DNA from: Sodiomyces alkalinus F11
Lineage: Eukaryota; Ascomycota; Sordariomycetes; Glomerellales; Plectosphaerellaceae
Assembly (NCBI RefSeq): GCF_003711515.1
Contig: NW_021167085.1
Location: 1,156,575 to 1,220,574, forward strand
Reading direction: 5' to 3'
Length of the DNA stretch: 64,000 nt
A program made the translations under genes and the position numbers. Shown here in pieces: positions 1-10,919 of the stretch (the first letter of the stretch is position 1; each line of letters begins with the position of its first letter). The notes below the pieces were generated by a model. That model worked only from the letters and a program-made list of their open reading frames with translations. It was not told where the DNA came from and made no database searches.

Positions 1-256
1 TGATACCTGGAGACACTTCACCACAATATCGCCTCATATTCAATTCTACCTTTGCATACCCGGGGGGGGGGGGGGGTTAATCGTGACGCAACTCCGAATT
101 TGGAATTCACATCATGTTTTTTGCTACTCCAGCTTTCTTTGTCGTTCTCGAGCGATCGATTAAACTGTACATATATCTGTTTATCCTTGGGACGGGACAA
201 GATCATCCCCTTTGTGCATTACTTCCCCTTTGTCTTGATTTGCGATCATGTCCCTC
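1..256. other. Intergenic edge with poly-G run
   Basis: No gene is supported here. The only notable structure is an uninterrupted run of 15 G at 62-76, which is prone to length error in assemblies. The stretch lies downstream of the minus-strand gene that ends at 257. Confidence 0.6.
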
Positions 257-1267
257 TTATCTGCTGAGGTCTATCTCAACCCAACCTTGATTCTCGACTC
301 GTTTAGAGTCAGCGCAGACAAATGATTCGTCGTCGGAGTCCGAGTCGGCCAAGCTTCGCCCGCCGTCGCAGCGGTACAGGTGAGCCAGCTTCCCAGGCAA
401 CTGTTTCCGTGAGCTGTCTCTCGTCTTGGCGGCAGGTCGTGCCGATGCGGGGGTTCTTTCGCCGTTGTCGGTAGATTTCTCACCCTTGCCCCGTGTAGGT
501 CTCCTGACGGGATCGGCGGTCTTCCGGGAACCCGATGCTTTGGGGCGCGCAGCGCTCGTATCGATACGGAGATTCCGGGGATTGTTGCTACGCCCGTGTC
601 GCTTGTGCTGTGGGCCGTCAGGGTGCTGATTCTGATTCTGAGCCGGCCTAGATGGCCTCGTCGCACCCTCATGCGTCTTCGACGGTCGTCGAACCTTGTC
701 CTTTGTCCGTTGGTGGTCGGGCTTGGGTTGAGGCTGCCCATCCCTCTCACTGGTAGGATACCTGTTGTCTATGCGCCTCTGGGGACTGGCATCTGGAGTA
801 TAGGCCTTCGTGGAAAGAATACCGAGAGTCTGATAAACGTCGTCAGCATGCATCGTCGTCGTAGGATCGACGATCTCTGTCTTGACGGCCGTCTGTGGCC
901 TACGAACCGGCTGTAGGGGGATGGGAGGCAGAGCCTTGGAGATTGGTCGTTGCTGCTGCTGCTGCTGCTCCCGGTGCGATCCGTGCCTCTGGTCCTTTTC
1001 CGGGTTATTGTCGTCGCGGAGTGGCCATGGCCCGCCTACGACCGGAGCGGCCTCGAAGCCCGGGAACGGCGCGGAGCAATGCAAACAGGGATGTGGTTTG
1101 CAAACTCGCATGCGGATTTTCTCGCAGGGCTTGTCGGGGCCGTTACCGAAGACTGCAGTGATGAGCGGGTAGAAGCAGCTGGTCTTGTAGCGCCATGTCC
1201 TGGCGCAGTTCATGGGTCGTCTTGAAGCGTGCCCGCACGCTGAATGTAAGCTGAGCTCGACGCACAT
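257..1267 (-). CDS. Hypothetical protein with Cys/His-rich N-terminus and polyQ
   Basis: A single-exon ORF of 336 residues counted from the first ATG at 1267; the frame opens slightly upstream only through a TTG codon. The first ~75 residues hold a spaced Cys/His pattern (MCVELSLHSACGH, then further Cys, ending HPCLHC). It resembles the zinc-ribbon-like N-terminus of many short fungal hypothetical proteins starting MC...CGH, so metal binding is an inference. The rest is low complexity: a polyQ run, Pro- and Arg-rich stretches, and an acidic Asp/Ser patch (DSDSDDE) near the C-terminus. No catalytic domain, signal peptide or membrane segment is visible. The family is not named; the function is unknown. 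Confidence 0.6.
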   Translation of the reverse strand: MCVELSLHSACGHASRRPMNCARTWRYKTSCFYPLITAVFGNGPDKPCEKIRMRVCKPHPCLHCSAPFPGFEAAPVVGGPWPLRDDNNPEKDQRHGSHREQQQQQQRPISKALPPIPLQPVRRPQTAVKTEIVDPTTTMHADDVYQTLGILSTKAYTPDASPQRRIDNRYPTSERDGQPQPKPDHQRTKDKVRRPSKTHEGATRPSRPAQNQNQHPDGPQHKRHGRSNNPRNLRIDTSAARPKASGSRKTADPVRRPTRGKGEKSTDNGERTPASARPAAKTRDSSRKQLPGKLAHLYRCDGGRSLADSDSDDESFVCADSKRVENQGWVEIDLSR

Positions 1268-2042
1268 TTTTGTTTCCAATCCCCGAGTTGCGACTCACCC
1301 TTTTAATGGATCCAATGAGCCCAAGGACGAGTCTTCTCAGGTGATATTTAGAGCAGACAGGTGACTCTGGTGCCTATGTCGAGTGAGAAAGAGAAACAAT
1401 GGGCTTCCTTCCTCTCGTTGAAGTATTGGTGGGTGTTGAAAATGATATAAGGTAGTCAATGGAAGAGACTCGAGGGGTCAGTTCTCTAGGCACATCCGGG
1501 ACTTTATAAAGACTTCGCGGTTCTCTAAACAACTGGCATTATCTGGAACAAAACATCGCGACATGGCACCCAATGGTTTTGTCCACGTACAGACTGTGAA
1601 CTCCTTATCTGTACGGGAAAGGAACAACACATTCTTTCTGGAACAAAGAGGATGTCTACGAAAGTCCGAAGAAAGAAGACAGGAACTAATACGTGGGAAC
1701 TGATCGACTCTTTGTTTGGGCATGGTCGTTTCTCTGAACAATGAAGGTGCTCTGTACTGCAACCATTGCATGAACTCACTTCGGGAACTCCCTTTAACTT
1801 GTCCTGGTCTTGTAGGAGCTGAATACCGTACGGATCTTACTCGAGAAGAGCATTATTTCGAGTCGCAACCATCAGTCCAGACAAGACCAACATATGAGCT
1901 AGTACAGTAGAAGATTCTTCATTTACCTGGTCACTTGACAGATCAGTCACGTTCTGGTGTCTGGTAGATATCATAGTGCCCCCTTTTCCGTGTTCACCAC
2001 TATTTCAGCGACTCTCCCGTGGGATCCGAGCCAGAGGTTAAT
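1268..2042. other. Intergenic region
   Basis: Lies between the minus-strand Cys-rich gene and the plus-strand hypothetical ORF, so it would hold both promoters. Short ORFs here have no recognisable domain or splice-consistent extension. No RNA gene or repeat was seen. Confidence 0.5.
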
Positions 2043-2666
2043 ATGTCTCGCAACTTCAGTCCTGGCGAAAGCTTCTCCGATGTCATGGATGGAACTGCAA
2101 TTAAGAGACTGGCGCGGTATTTCAAGCGACGAGCTGAACATCGACATCGCCCAGGGGAGAACACGCTACGCGGAACCAAAATCCCAAACGTCTCTGGGTT
2201 GCGTAGAGGGTCTTTCACCCCGCGGGAGCAGAAAGTCATAGGAAGCCCTTTCACTGACGAAGAAGGCAGTTCCCCTTTCGATCCACCATCCCCCGACATA
2301 ACCTTTCCCGTGTATCACCGCGGGTATCGCTCCCGAGGTGGACCAGGACCACGAAGTACAGCATCACCACCCACGTCCCGACAAGTAACGGAATTAGAAA
2401 ATCTGCTAAAGATTTCCTTGCCGTTGCCCTCTCGACAGCCACAGAATCATCGCGATCATAGCCCGTCCCCTTTGATCTATCGAGAAACCCCCGACAGTCA
2501 TCCCAGAGAGCTGATAAGGGACGAACGAGGGGCGCGGTTGAGATCGGTTCCCGGAGGACGAATATTCGTCGTCCAGGGTGATCCACTGCTGGCTGCAGCT
2601 GCAAGCTCTGCTGTGCTCATAAGCGAGAATGCTGAAGACCGCCGCCCAACACGGAGTAGGAACTGA
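2043..2666 (+). CDS. Hypothetical basic protein
   Basis: An ORF of 207 residues from the first ATG (2043); the frame extends upstream only via a GTG codon. The protein is rich in Arg, Pro and Ser, with a basic segment near residue 25 (RLARYFKRRAEHRHR) and repeated Pro-Ser stretches, and looks largely disordered. There is no signal peptide, membrane segment or known domain. It is kept because it is long for this base composition and has an ordinary start; it could be a chance ORF or one exon of a larger gene. Confidence 0.4.
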   Translation: MSRNFSPGESFSDVMDGTAIKRLARYFKRRAEHRHRPGENTLRGTKIPNVSGLRRGSFTPREQKVIGSPFTDEEGSSPFDPPSPDITFPVYHRGYRSRGGPGPRSTASPPTSRQVTELENLLKISLPLPSRQPQNHRDHSPSPLIYRETPDSHPRELIRDERGARLRSVPGGRIFVVQGDPLLAAAASSAVLISENAEDRRPTRSRN

Positions 2667-2979
2667 TGATCGACATCCTACTACATGCGAATGCCTGGGT
2701 GTTGTTGCTGGCACGAGGAACACTCACTCGCTCATAATTATGGACAGACCGCTGTAAAGTTGATATTGGAGCAGGCTAGTATTCGACCGGAGGAGCATAG
2801 AGAGTTCTGACTGCGAAAGTGAGGCATACAGTCCCTTGATCACAATTCGGCAGTAGTGGTAGGCAAGTCTGTAAGCCGGCTGAAATAGACGGGACGGTTA
2901 TTCAGCAACAAGCTATGGTAATTACGTCGATTCGAGTCAAGTAAGTGCCGTGATATGCACACAAAGGGAAAAAGAGTGA

Positions 2980-3024
2980 AATCCGGGGAATGTCAATCCG
3001 GGGAATGTCAATCCGGGGAATGTC
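2980..3024. repeat. Three tandem copies of a 15-bp unit
   Basis: The unit AATCCGGGGAATGTC occurs three times in a row with no mismatch (2980-2994, 2995-3009, 3010-3024). It lies ~0.9 kb upstream of the small secreted protein gene. It could be a minisatellite or a repeated binding site; the sequence alone does not decide. Confidence 0.95.
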
Positions 3025-3748
3025 TCCTGAGGGAGAGCCGACAGTTTGGCATGAGCTCTTGCGGTATTAGGGAATGACCCGGGCAAGGAGGGTATGTGAT
3101 CGCCACGAGCTAGAGACGTGCCGTGGTTTTGAGAGTGGTGGATTCAAGTCAGATCATCCGGATTGCGAGACAAGAAGCCCCTAAAAGAGCGATGCCAGGC
3201 TGAAATGATTGTCATTGTAGTTCCCGGGTAGCGGTAATGTCTCACCCAACGGCACGCGTGTTTATGCTAATCAGGGTCCCCGAGGGCGCAGATACGAGTA
3301 GCAGACAATCCATTCCGCGGCGATTGAGATCGCCGAGTACATTCCATCGTATCTGTCAGCCATGATTGAACATAGTCGCGGTAGGAAACCCAGCAACATT
3401 CCCCAGCAATGGGGCGCAAAGCTGTCATATTACCGTGACAAGGGCCAAGCTGTAGATATAAGGGAGGAGACGAGACCACTGGACGAGCATGTCAAGGCCT
3501 GCGTTCTCCAGATCGAAGGGGAGAAGACGAAGCTAAGACAGAATTCCATCCTCCCGAACGTTTGGCCCGGGGGATCGTGAACTGGCCCAGAAGAGATCAA
3601 CCTGATCCGCAATTCAAAATCATGCAACATTTTTTTTTACCACATGAAAGGGGCCGAGAGAGAGACCGAGTGCGTGCAAAACTGGCCTGGAAACCTCAAA
3701 GTCCGTCGATATAGAGAATCATGGTAGTCTGGCGCCATGATGAATGGG

Positions 3749-3755
3749 TATATAA
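3749..3755 (+). promoter_or_regulatory. TATA box of secreted protein gene
   Basis: TATATAA lies ~160 bp before the ATG at 3914 and is followed by an A-rich leader. The spacing suits a fungal TATA promoter with a leader of about 130 nt. Confidence 0.55.
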
Positions 3756-3913
3756 GACCCGGCTTCCGGTCGTCAACTGAGTGAAAAAAAAATATCAGCA
3801 TCAACAACCACAACCTCTTCAGCCAAGCAAATTAGAACATCTCTACAAGATAGCATAAGCTTCAACAGTCATTTTAACACATTCTTCACATTCTTCCCAG
3901 CAACAACTTCACC

Positions 3914-4783
3914 ATGAAGGCCACCACTGCCGCCATCGCTCTCACCGCTCTCATCGGCGCCGCTTCGGCCAAGCCCGTCGAAATGGAGAACAAGAACATG
4001 ATGAACAACGCCGCCGAGAAGATAACCGATATGCGTGTCGCCGAGCGCCGCAGCTTTCTGAGCATGCTGATGGGCGGCGACGACGAGGAGGCCGAGGAGG
4101 CCGTTCCCACTGAAACCGTTGATGTCTATTATGGACAGCCTGCCCCCACGGTGTCCATCGAGGCCCGGGCTGCCGAGGCGAGCGAGGCCGTTGGCGGGCA
4201 GGACACTTCCTCCCCGACATCAAACACGTCCTGGAGCTCGTTGCCAAGGCCCAAAGCCTCGTTGGTAAGTCAACTGGCCGACGGATGTAAGGTGATGAGC
4301 AAAATCCAACTGACAACTGTTGCTCAGACGCCGGAAACGCCAACCCTGCCGAGTTGAACAGCATCGTCAAAGAGATCACGGACGCCATCAACCAACTCAC
4401 CGAAACCGCCGGTCCGGTCTCTAGCCTTGTGCCTGGTGGTCTTGCGCCTGGTGGTTCTCATGTTCGCATTATCGGCGATATCCTTGCGGCCGTTCTCAGC
4501 CTTTTGAGAGGTCTCCCTGGAGGTAAGTCGAGAAGCAAACAACCCTCTGTTGACCTTATTCATTGAGTTCGGAAGAGGCGCTGACCCGGGAACAGGCAAC
4601 ATCGCCAGCGGTCTCGTTGACGCCGCTCTCGGCCTTTTGCCCGTCGACGGCCTCCTCGGCGGCTCTGGCGGCAGCCCTCTTGACGTCGTCGGCGATGCCA
4701 CTGGGGGGCTCACGGGCGGACTCACTGGCGGCAGCAGTGAAGGCAGCACTGGCAGCCTCCTCGGCGGTGGTGGCCGTCAGTAA
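3914..4783 (+). pseudogene. Small secreted protein gene with frame break
   Basis: The N-terminus is a clear signal peptide (MKATTAAIALTALIGAASA) followed by an Ala/Glu-rich segment. Two introns join well: 4265-4327 (GTAAGT...CTCAG) and 4523-4595 (GTAAGT...ACAG). The downstream exons encode an amphipathic segment (AELNSIVKEITDAINQL) and a Gly/Leu/Ser-rich tail ending GSLLGGGGRQ. However, exon 1 starts in one frame, while the sequence from ~4201 to the first intron (LPDIKHVLELVAKAQSLV) and exon 2 need the frame one base back. No GT...AG pair of correct phase fixes this. The GGCGGG tract near 4193 is a plausible place for a missing base. It is either a sequencing indel in an intact gene or a true pseudogene. 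A cell-wall or secreted role is inferred only from the signal peptide and composition. Confidence 0.6.
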
Positions 4784-5133
4784 ACACCAGCGATAAACGC
4801 CGGCCAGCCCTGGGCTCATGGTAGCCTTTCTCTTCACGGACTGGAGGATTTTTGGGGGAGAAATTTTACCATTCGATCATGTACCTTATGATTCGGACAT
4901 GGGCCGCATCACTTATGTAGGCAACGAATTCAAGAGCCAATTTTGCTTTTTACTTTGTGGTCTTCCTTGCCTTTTGTGCCATTTCTTTTGAACTCCCAAT
5001 CCCGTGCTTTCGCAACTTGTTGTTTCTTTCCAGAATTGGACATGTTGTAAATCGTCTGGGGCTCCCAGAATCCAATGCACTCCAGTTGATTATCGCCCGG
5101 AGACGAAACGATTTATTAGGCGACAAACAATTT

Positions 5134-5215
5134 TACCTTAAAGGTACGTACCATATTCACCTCTAAGGTAGGTACCTTAGGTAAGGTACTCAAGCTCTTA
5201 TCTTATCTAGGTAGG
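5134..5215. repeat. Cluster of TACCTAAGGTA-like palindromes
   Basis: Several overlapping copies of a short near-palindrome built from TACCT/AGGTA (for example GGTACCTTAGGTAAGG) fall within 80 bp. The same motif recurs at many other intergenic sites in the window and was not found inside a called CDS. Confidence 0.7.
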
Positions 5216-6922
5216 AACATCGATGTGGATAGGTAATTCGTCGGATAGGACCGTGGTCGGAATAAGCAAGCTGCAAGCTTCTGTGGGTACTGAAAACGAC
5301 GATATAATTAGGTAATTACGCCTTGTAGGATTGTTGTTGCTTATTACCTAAGGTACCTTAAAGGAAGAATCTCCTCCCCTCTACATGTAGCAGTAGATAC
5401 AGTAACCCCGCTCCAGGGCGGGTTACGTAATCCGCCTATCAGTACCATAAGCTATAGGCGACATTTCGTGACCTCATCCCGTCCACTGGTCGATGGAAGA
5501 AAACAGGCCCCAAACTCGAGAGACTGAGCAGTGATGGTACTTATAGTACAAGCACGCACACCAGATCGGGATGATCATGTTCCACCGTCACCTCCGACCA
5601 CGCATCGATGCGTGAACCAACCCACAAACACAATGGATGACAGTGATGGCTACCTTAGGTAGTTTCAACGAATCGAACTCGGGAGGTAGCTGGCTATAGC
5701 TTCAAGGAGGTGCGCGATTCATACGAGGCAGGTCGATTACGAGTATATCTTGTCGCGTTACATGGCCAGATTCTCCTTCCGTGTCCTACGACTTCGAAAG
5801 GGCTTTGAATCGAAACGTCGGTTTCCATCTCACCAAAGCTTGCACTCCATTAACTGTCTCCTTCTGTCGGTATGGCTCGAATCGGCACGGTATTTTGGGC
5901 TGGTCACGGCTTGTACCGGCACCACCCATCTCACCAGAAGAATCCCGGGGATTGATCTCAACATCCGCCGTGTGCTAACGCGGGGTAGCTGCTTGGTTCC
6001 TAGTACAGTAGGACGAGCTTTACCGCCCATACTTCCTTTCCTTGACACCTCCCATTGGCAGAGTCATTTGGCGGAAGAGGTGTGGTATGCATACTCCAAA
6101 TGCAAACAGCCACTCGGAACTTGTTGCCATGACCGTTCTGAGTACCTGCCTCGTCTACTTGCGTGCATACCTACCTACCTTTCGGAGTACGCAAGTGTGT
6201 CTCTTGTATTGATCCGCCCATGTACCCATGCGTACCCATGCTTTCCACCCTAAGTCATCTGAATACATCATCCATGTCAGTGACGGACGAAGACACCGCT
6301 TGTTATGTATCCCTGGGTACAGGCTCAGGCGACTTGGAACCACCATCTTTTCTTCTCGTAATGATATATATACCCTCGACGCTTGCTCCCAAATTTCTCC
6401 TCTTCCGTTCTTAAGCCTATCCGTAGAGCTTCTACCGAACACGCGACACCGAGCTCGACCACCAAGCTTATCCGGGTTGTCATAAAAACCAAGCATTCCA
6501 TATTTATACGATTCGCATATAGTAGCCATCACCCTTAACATGGATCCCTTAAGGCCGGGTGAAAACCAGCAGCAGCAGGGGACTTCTTCCACTGCACGCA
6601 GAAGAGTAACTTATACCCAGCCTCTCTTTCCGCTTCCTACTACTAGAGGGCGTCGTGGTTGCCTACGGGAGTTGCAGACCCTAACCGCGATGGCAGAGCT
6701 CGAGTGGCCTTTTCCAAGGCCTCAAGGACGCAAGGCGCTATCCCGCCCCTTCCACTCGCCGCCAGAGCTTCAACGATCAAAAGCCTGAACCTGGAATTTT
6801 CGGTCGGCTTTGGCGCAGGTAAGCATGCCTTGGGGAGATGCTTGAGCTACACCTGAATCCTCGCGTGCTTCCACCACTCTTTTCTCTTCCTTCTGTATTT
6901 TCTTCTTCTTCCCTTAATCCCC

Positions 6923-6938
6923 NNNNNNNNNNNNNNNN
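6923..6938. other. Assembly gap (16 N)
   Basis: Sixteen undetermined bases, flanked by pyrimidine-rich sequence on both sides. The true length of the missing sequence is unknown. Confidence 0.99.
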
Positions 6939-7587
6939 AATGGCGACGGACTGCAACCAAGTAACATTTTCTCTTGTCTTTTTTTTCTTTTTCTTTTCTT
7001 TTTCTTCCTCCTCCCATATAAGAATTGTGTACTGACACCCGGCCAATCTAGTTTCACGGAGGGACCTCCGAGCCCTCCCAAGTGAAGACGGGAATCTAGA
7101 AACCATTCGCCTTGTCGGACAGGGTTGACTGGGAATACGGGCTTGGTGGTTGGTCATACGTCGCGATTGAAGGAAACGCGACGTGAAAATGTGAGATGAT
7201 ACGGTCATTTTGGGTGTATAATGTTGCGACGGCAGAAGCATTACATTACGGTGTACGATACAGCGGGAATGGCAAGTTTGCTCACTTCGTACTCGACTCT
7301 CCCATCTGCCCAGTGCCATCTATTCATCCACTCACCCAGCCTGCGTGATATTTATGGGAGTTGGCATTCGGAAAACCCCTAAGAATAACAGCGCATATTC
7401 GAATATTGATCTTACTTCTTAAGACCATTGCGTGTCGTAGTCTCATCTCGTCGTAGGTTTTGTCATAGCTGTCGTATCTCCCCTCAGCCATCAGTTCTAA
7501 TATCTAGCGACAAAGTTCGCAGAAGATAGATGGACTGGGAAATCCCTTGCCGAACGGAATCCCCCCTCCCCCCTTTTTTTTTCTTTT

Positions 7588-10119
7588 TCACGCATCGATA
7601 TGAACGGCATCCCCTATCCGGATTGTCGGGAACTGGGTCTCCTTCGTCTGCGCGCCAGACTGGGCTTTATGACGCATATGTGTTCCGAAAAACACCTTGC
7701 CATCAAAACGTCGCGTCTTTGCCAATGTGACAAACGGTTCCTCGCGTTTCTCTCCGGTCTCTTGGTCGACGCAGACCATCTGGCATCGTCGACAGGAGCC
7801 CATCAACTGAAACTGCTGCACCCCGATCCTTAGGCTCGACCAGTTATCTTCAGTATACGCTAGATCGTCTGACGCCCCGCCCGAACCCGCCGAAGGTCCT
7901 ATGACAATATTGCCTCGGAATGCAGCGGGAGGCACCGGATTTCCCCCCTTAGCGACGATGATGTGGTTCAAGACATCGAGGCTTGCCGTGTTCACAAGCA
8001 GGATTGGGCTCTCATTGGAGAGGAGAATCCTGCCCGTCTTCTGTTCCGAGTCCGAGTCCGGCGGCGACGGCAAGGCGGGAAAGCTTCCAGGCATGCTTCT
8101 GATTTCTCCCCCTGAGCGCCTTCCTAGTTTCTGATGGCCCTGAATTCGTGCCTTGGCGTGTCGCATACTACGCCCGTGACCACCGGGAGGGAATCTTGCC
8201 AGAACGCAAGGGACTGATAGAATCGTAGAAAAGAACCCATTGACTTCGGGGACGGTGCAGTTCTGGGCGGCTATCTCGTCTCCGCATACCCTGGAAGACG
8301 ATGGCCGAATTGCCAAGTCAGAATCGATTATCCAGAGATTGGCGGATAGAGGCACCGAGATCTCGTCGAGTATGTCGGTGTGTTTTTGGCCACAGTATTT
8401 CAAGCGCAGCACACCATTGTCGAAGTCTAAAAAGGGGCGGATGAGGGCCATTTTGGGATATCGCTTTTGACTCAGTGCTTGGCCAGTTCCTTCATGGACA
8501 AGGCACCACTCTCGGTCCCAGGCCAGGCCTTCGGGCTTCACTTCCCAAGGTACACCAGGAGGAACGGCGTACCCAGCACAGCTCTTGATGGGATAGACCA
8601 TTATTTGCTGGACCTCGAACCTGACAAATTCGGGGCATCGAGAAACAGCAGGCAGAGTGATGCTTGGTTCCTCCTCCCTGTAGAATTCCTCGATGAAGGA
8701 GATGAACCGGTCGACGTCCGAGACAATACTCATAGCACCGAGGCTAACTCTAATGACGCCTGTCGGCTTGCCTGCAATGATATCCTGGTCTGTTCCGCAG
8801 CGGAAGCCGGAGGAAAAATTCCTCCTCACCTCCCAGGGGTGTAGTCCAAGCGCAGCGACAACCCCACCAGGGCTACATACGCCGCCAGTCCGTACATGGA
8901 AGTTCTTCAAAGCAGCTAGCTTTTCAAACTCGGCTAGGCTGACCCAGGCACCGGACGCGTTTCTGATGTTAAATGATACCACGGGTCCGGGATGAGGCCC
9001 ATCCCCGTCGCCGGTTTGCGCCGAGTACAAAACACAGACTGGCTCCCCATTGGCGTGCTTTAAGCCAGCGAGGCCACGGAACATACGACGGCTGAGATGG
9101 GCGGTGTACGAGGAGATCCGATCCATGGACCCAAAGAGTTCCTGGTGGACCTCGAGAGCTGCGTCGAGAGCGAGGATACTGTGAAACGGAAGCGTCCCAT
9201 CTTCCAGTCTTTCGTGTAGATATTGACTCTTGGGTGCATGCCACTGTTCTTTCCCGCAGAGAACAGTGTCTACCGTGCCGCCACCGAAATATCGCCGAGA
9301 TTGAAAAGCACCTTCCGCTTGCTTTCGAACGATCAGAGCTCCAAGATCGGGGTATCCGAAGATCTTATAGAGACTGACGACGGTGAAATCGGGCGCAGAC
9401 TCTGCATTGCCGAGATCCAGTGGCGATGTGGCAGCGAGGGAGGCAGCATCCAAAAGGGTGTACAGGGGTAAGGAGGAGGCTTTGGTCGCTCGTCTCAGGT
9501 CGTGCGACCACGACAGGGGATATCGTGTTCCGTCCAAATGGGATTGAGCGCTGTATGAAAAGAGAACGGCAGATCCTATCCTTGGATGCGCTTTGAAGGG
9601 ATTCTTCCCTTGAATCCAAGCGTGAACTGCGGCGTTATCGACACAGGCGCTCTCCTTGGCTTCTTCTCGAACTCCTACGAGACTCGTATGACAGGCTTGA
9701 TGGTAGACATAACTGAATCCGTCTCGCCGGCAACGGAATGCTTCGAGGATGAGTTTGACACCAGCGGTTGCGTTGGCGACGAAGACCAAATCAAAATTGG
9801 CCGGGTCGGCATTGAAAAAATGGAGTAAGCGTACACGAATGTCTTCGATGCGGGCAGTCGTGTACTGAGATGGTGATGAACCCGAATGCGGATTTCCCCA
9901 CAAGTTGGACATCATATCAGCGGAAACCCTTTCCACCAGGGACTTTGAGTACAGAGTTGTCCCGGCATGATCGAGATAGACAGAATCTGATGGCACGTGT
10001 CAACTAGAGGTGACATCTCGATCAAAAGGTTTGAGATTTTACTGACCTTTTAACATGGGAAATTCGCGACTTCGTAGTTCCTCCACACGGGAGTTGTATC
10101 CAGCAGAATTGTCCTCCAT
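7588..10119 (-). CDS. hxB: Molybdenum cofactor sulfurase
   Basis: Adds the terminal sulfur to Moco for xanthine dehydrogenase and aldehyde oxidase type enzymes. Two exons, 10119-10047 and 9986-7588, are joined across a 60-nt intron (GTCAGT...ATCAG), giving 823 residues, the usual length. The junction restores MLKDSVYLDHAGTT, the canonical start of the NifS-like PLP domain. The PLP lysine is K232 in SLYKIFGYPDLG, and the conserved catalytic-loop Cys is C395 in GGVCSPGG. The MOSC N-terminal barrel begins near PIKSCAGYAV and the MOSC domain ends the protein (VFFGTHMRH...IGDAVHIDA). No signal peptide; a cytosolic enzyme. The next upstream gene, cdc6, is divergent about 800 bp away. Confidence 0.94.
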
Positions 10120-10919
10120 CTTGAGCCTCATGAAAATGAGAAGATAGGTTGCCTCATTGCCTGGTCGGGGATAACTGAAGTTGCATTCAATGAAGATCGA
10201 GGGCAGAGCTGGGAACACTGCCCGGCTGTGGCGATTCTTGCAGGCAGCTGTGGGAACCAACTATAAGGCGGTCGATCAGGGACAACCTGCGAGTCCAGTT
10301 CATATCGGATAGAACATGACTGGGCAAACAGACATGGCCGGGACAAGAGACAAAAGACATCGTCTCCGGCCTGGTCAAGTTAAGTTCGAATGGACCTCGG
10401 TGATGGCCGCTCCTAAAAAGGTCCAATTGTACAGCGGGCACCTCCGGCCCCTCGCCCCCAGTGTGTTATCTGAATGACGCATAGGGCACAGTAATAAAAG
10501 ACACACATGTGCCTCAGATAGCACTGTGCTGTGGAGTACGGTACCTTACCTATGGTACCTATCGTTGCATGAACCACAGCGCCTCAGCCACACGCGGGAG
10601 GGTTCGTGTGGCACGCGTGCTGGAACGCGAACGCGAGATCAATTTACGCGTCGAACATGGTCCACTTTCCCTGGCACGCGGTTCTACCTTGTATTAATTT
10701 CCCATAGCAGGGAGCACCCGACGCCCTGACAACTTGTCCTAAGGAATGCAACAACTTGTATGTGCCTTATTGTGTACATCTGGTCAACCTCGGTTTTCAC
10801 CACATCGTTGCTTCCTCACTCTGTCCATTGTCCTTTCTTCCTTATCACGTCAAGCATCAATTGATTTGGCAATCACAATTCATCCTTAGACCATCGGGGC
10901 CGTTCTCACCTTTGCTGCC
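10120..10919. other. Divergent promoter region, sulfurase/cdc6
   Basis: About 800 bp between two divergent genes. It contains one copy of the dispersed TACCT/AGGTA motif around 10541-10560. No other gene or RNA was recognised. Confidence 0.55.

Larger units (their letters stand above)
2667..3913. other. Intergenic region upstream of secreted protein gene
   Basis: About 1.2 kb with no supported gene. It contains a triplicated 15-bp direct repeat (2980-3024) and a TATA-like element about 160 bp before the secreted-protein start codon. A 72-codon ORF at 3362-3580 has no recognisable feature and is not called. Confidence 0.5.
4784..7587. other. 2.8-kb intergenic stretch
   Basis: No gene is supported. 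The stretch holds clusters of TACCTAAGGTA-like palindromes (5134-5215, 5341-5365), an assembly gap (6923-6938), and T-rich tracts around 6880-7010. One open segment, 6647-6818, is bounded by AG and GTAAGC and reads as an ordinary protein composition, so it might be an exon of a gene cut by the gap, but no start or partner exon in phase was found. The ORF at 5750-6253 shows no domain or coherent composition. Confidence 0.5.

Noticed and set aside
5750..6253. 167-codon plus-strand ORF
   Set aside because: No domain, signal peptide or splice-consistent extension; mixed Cys/His/Arg composition is typical of a chance frame.
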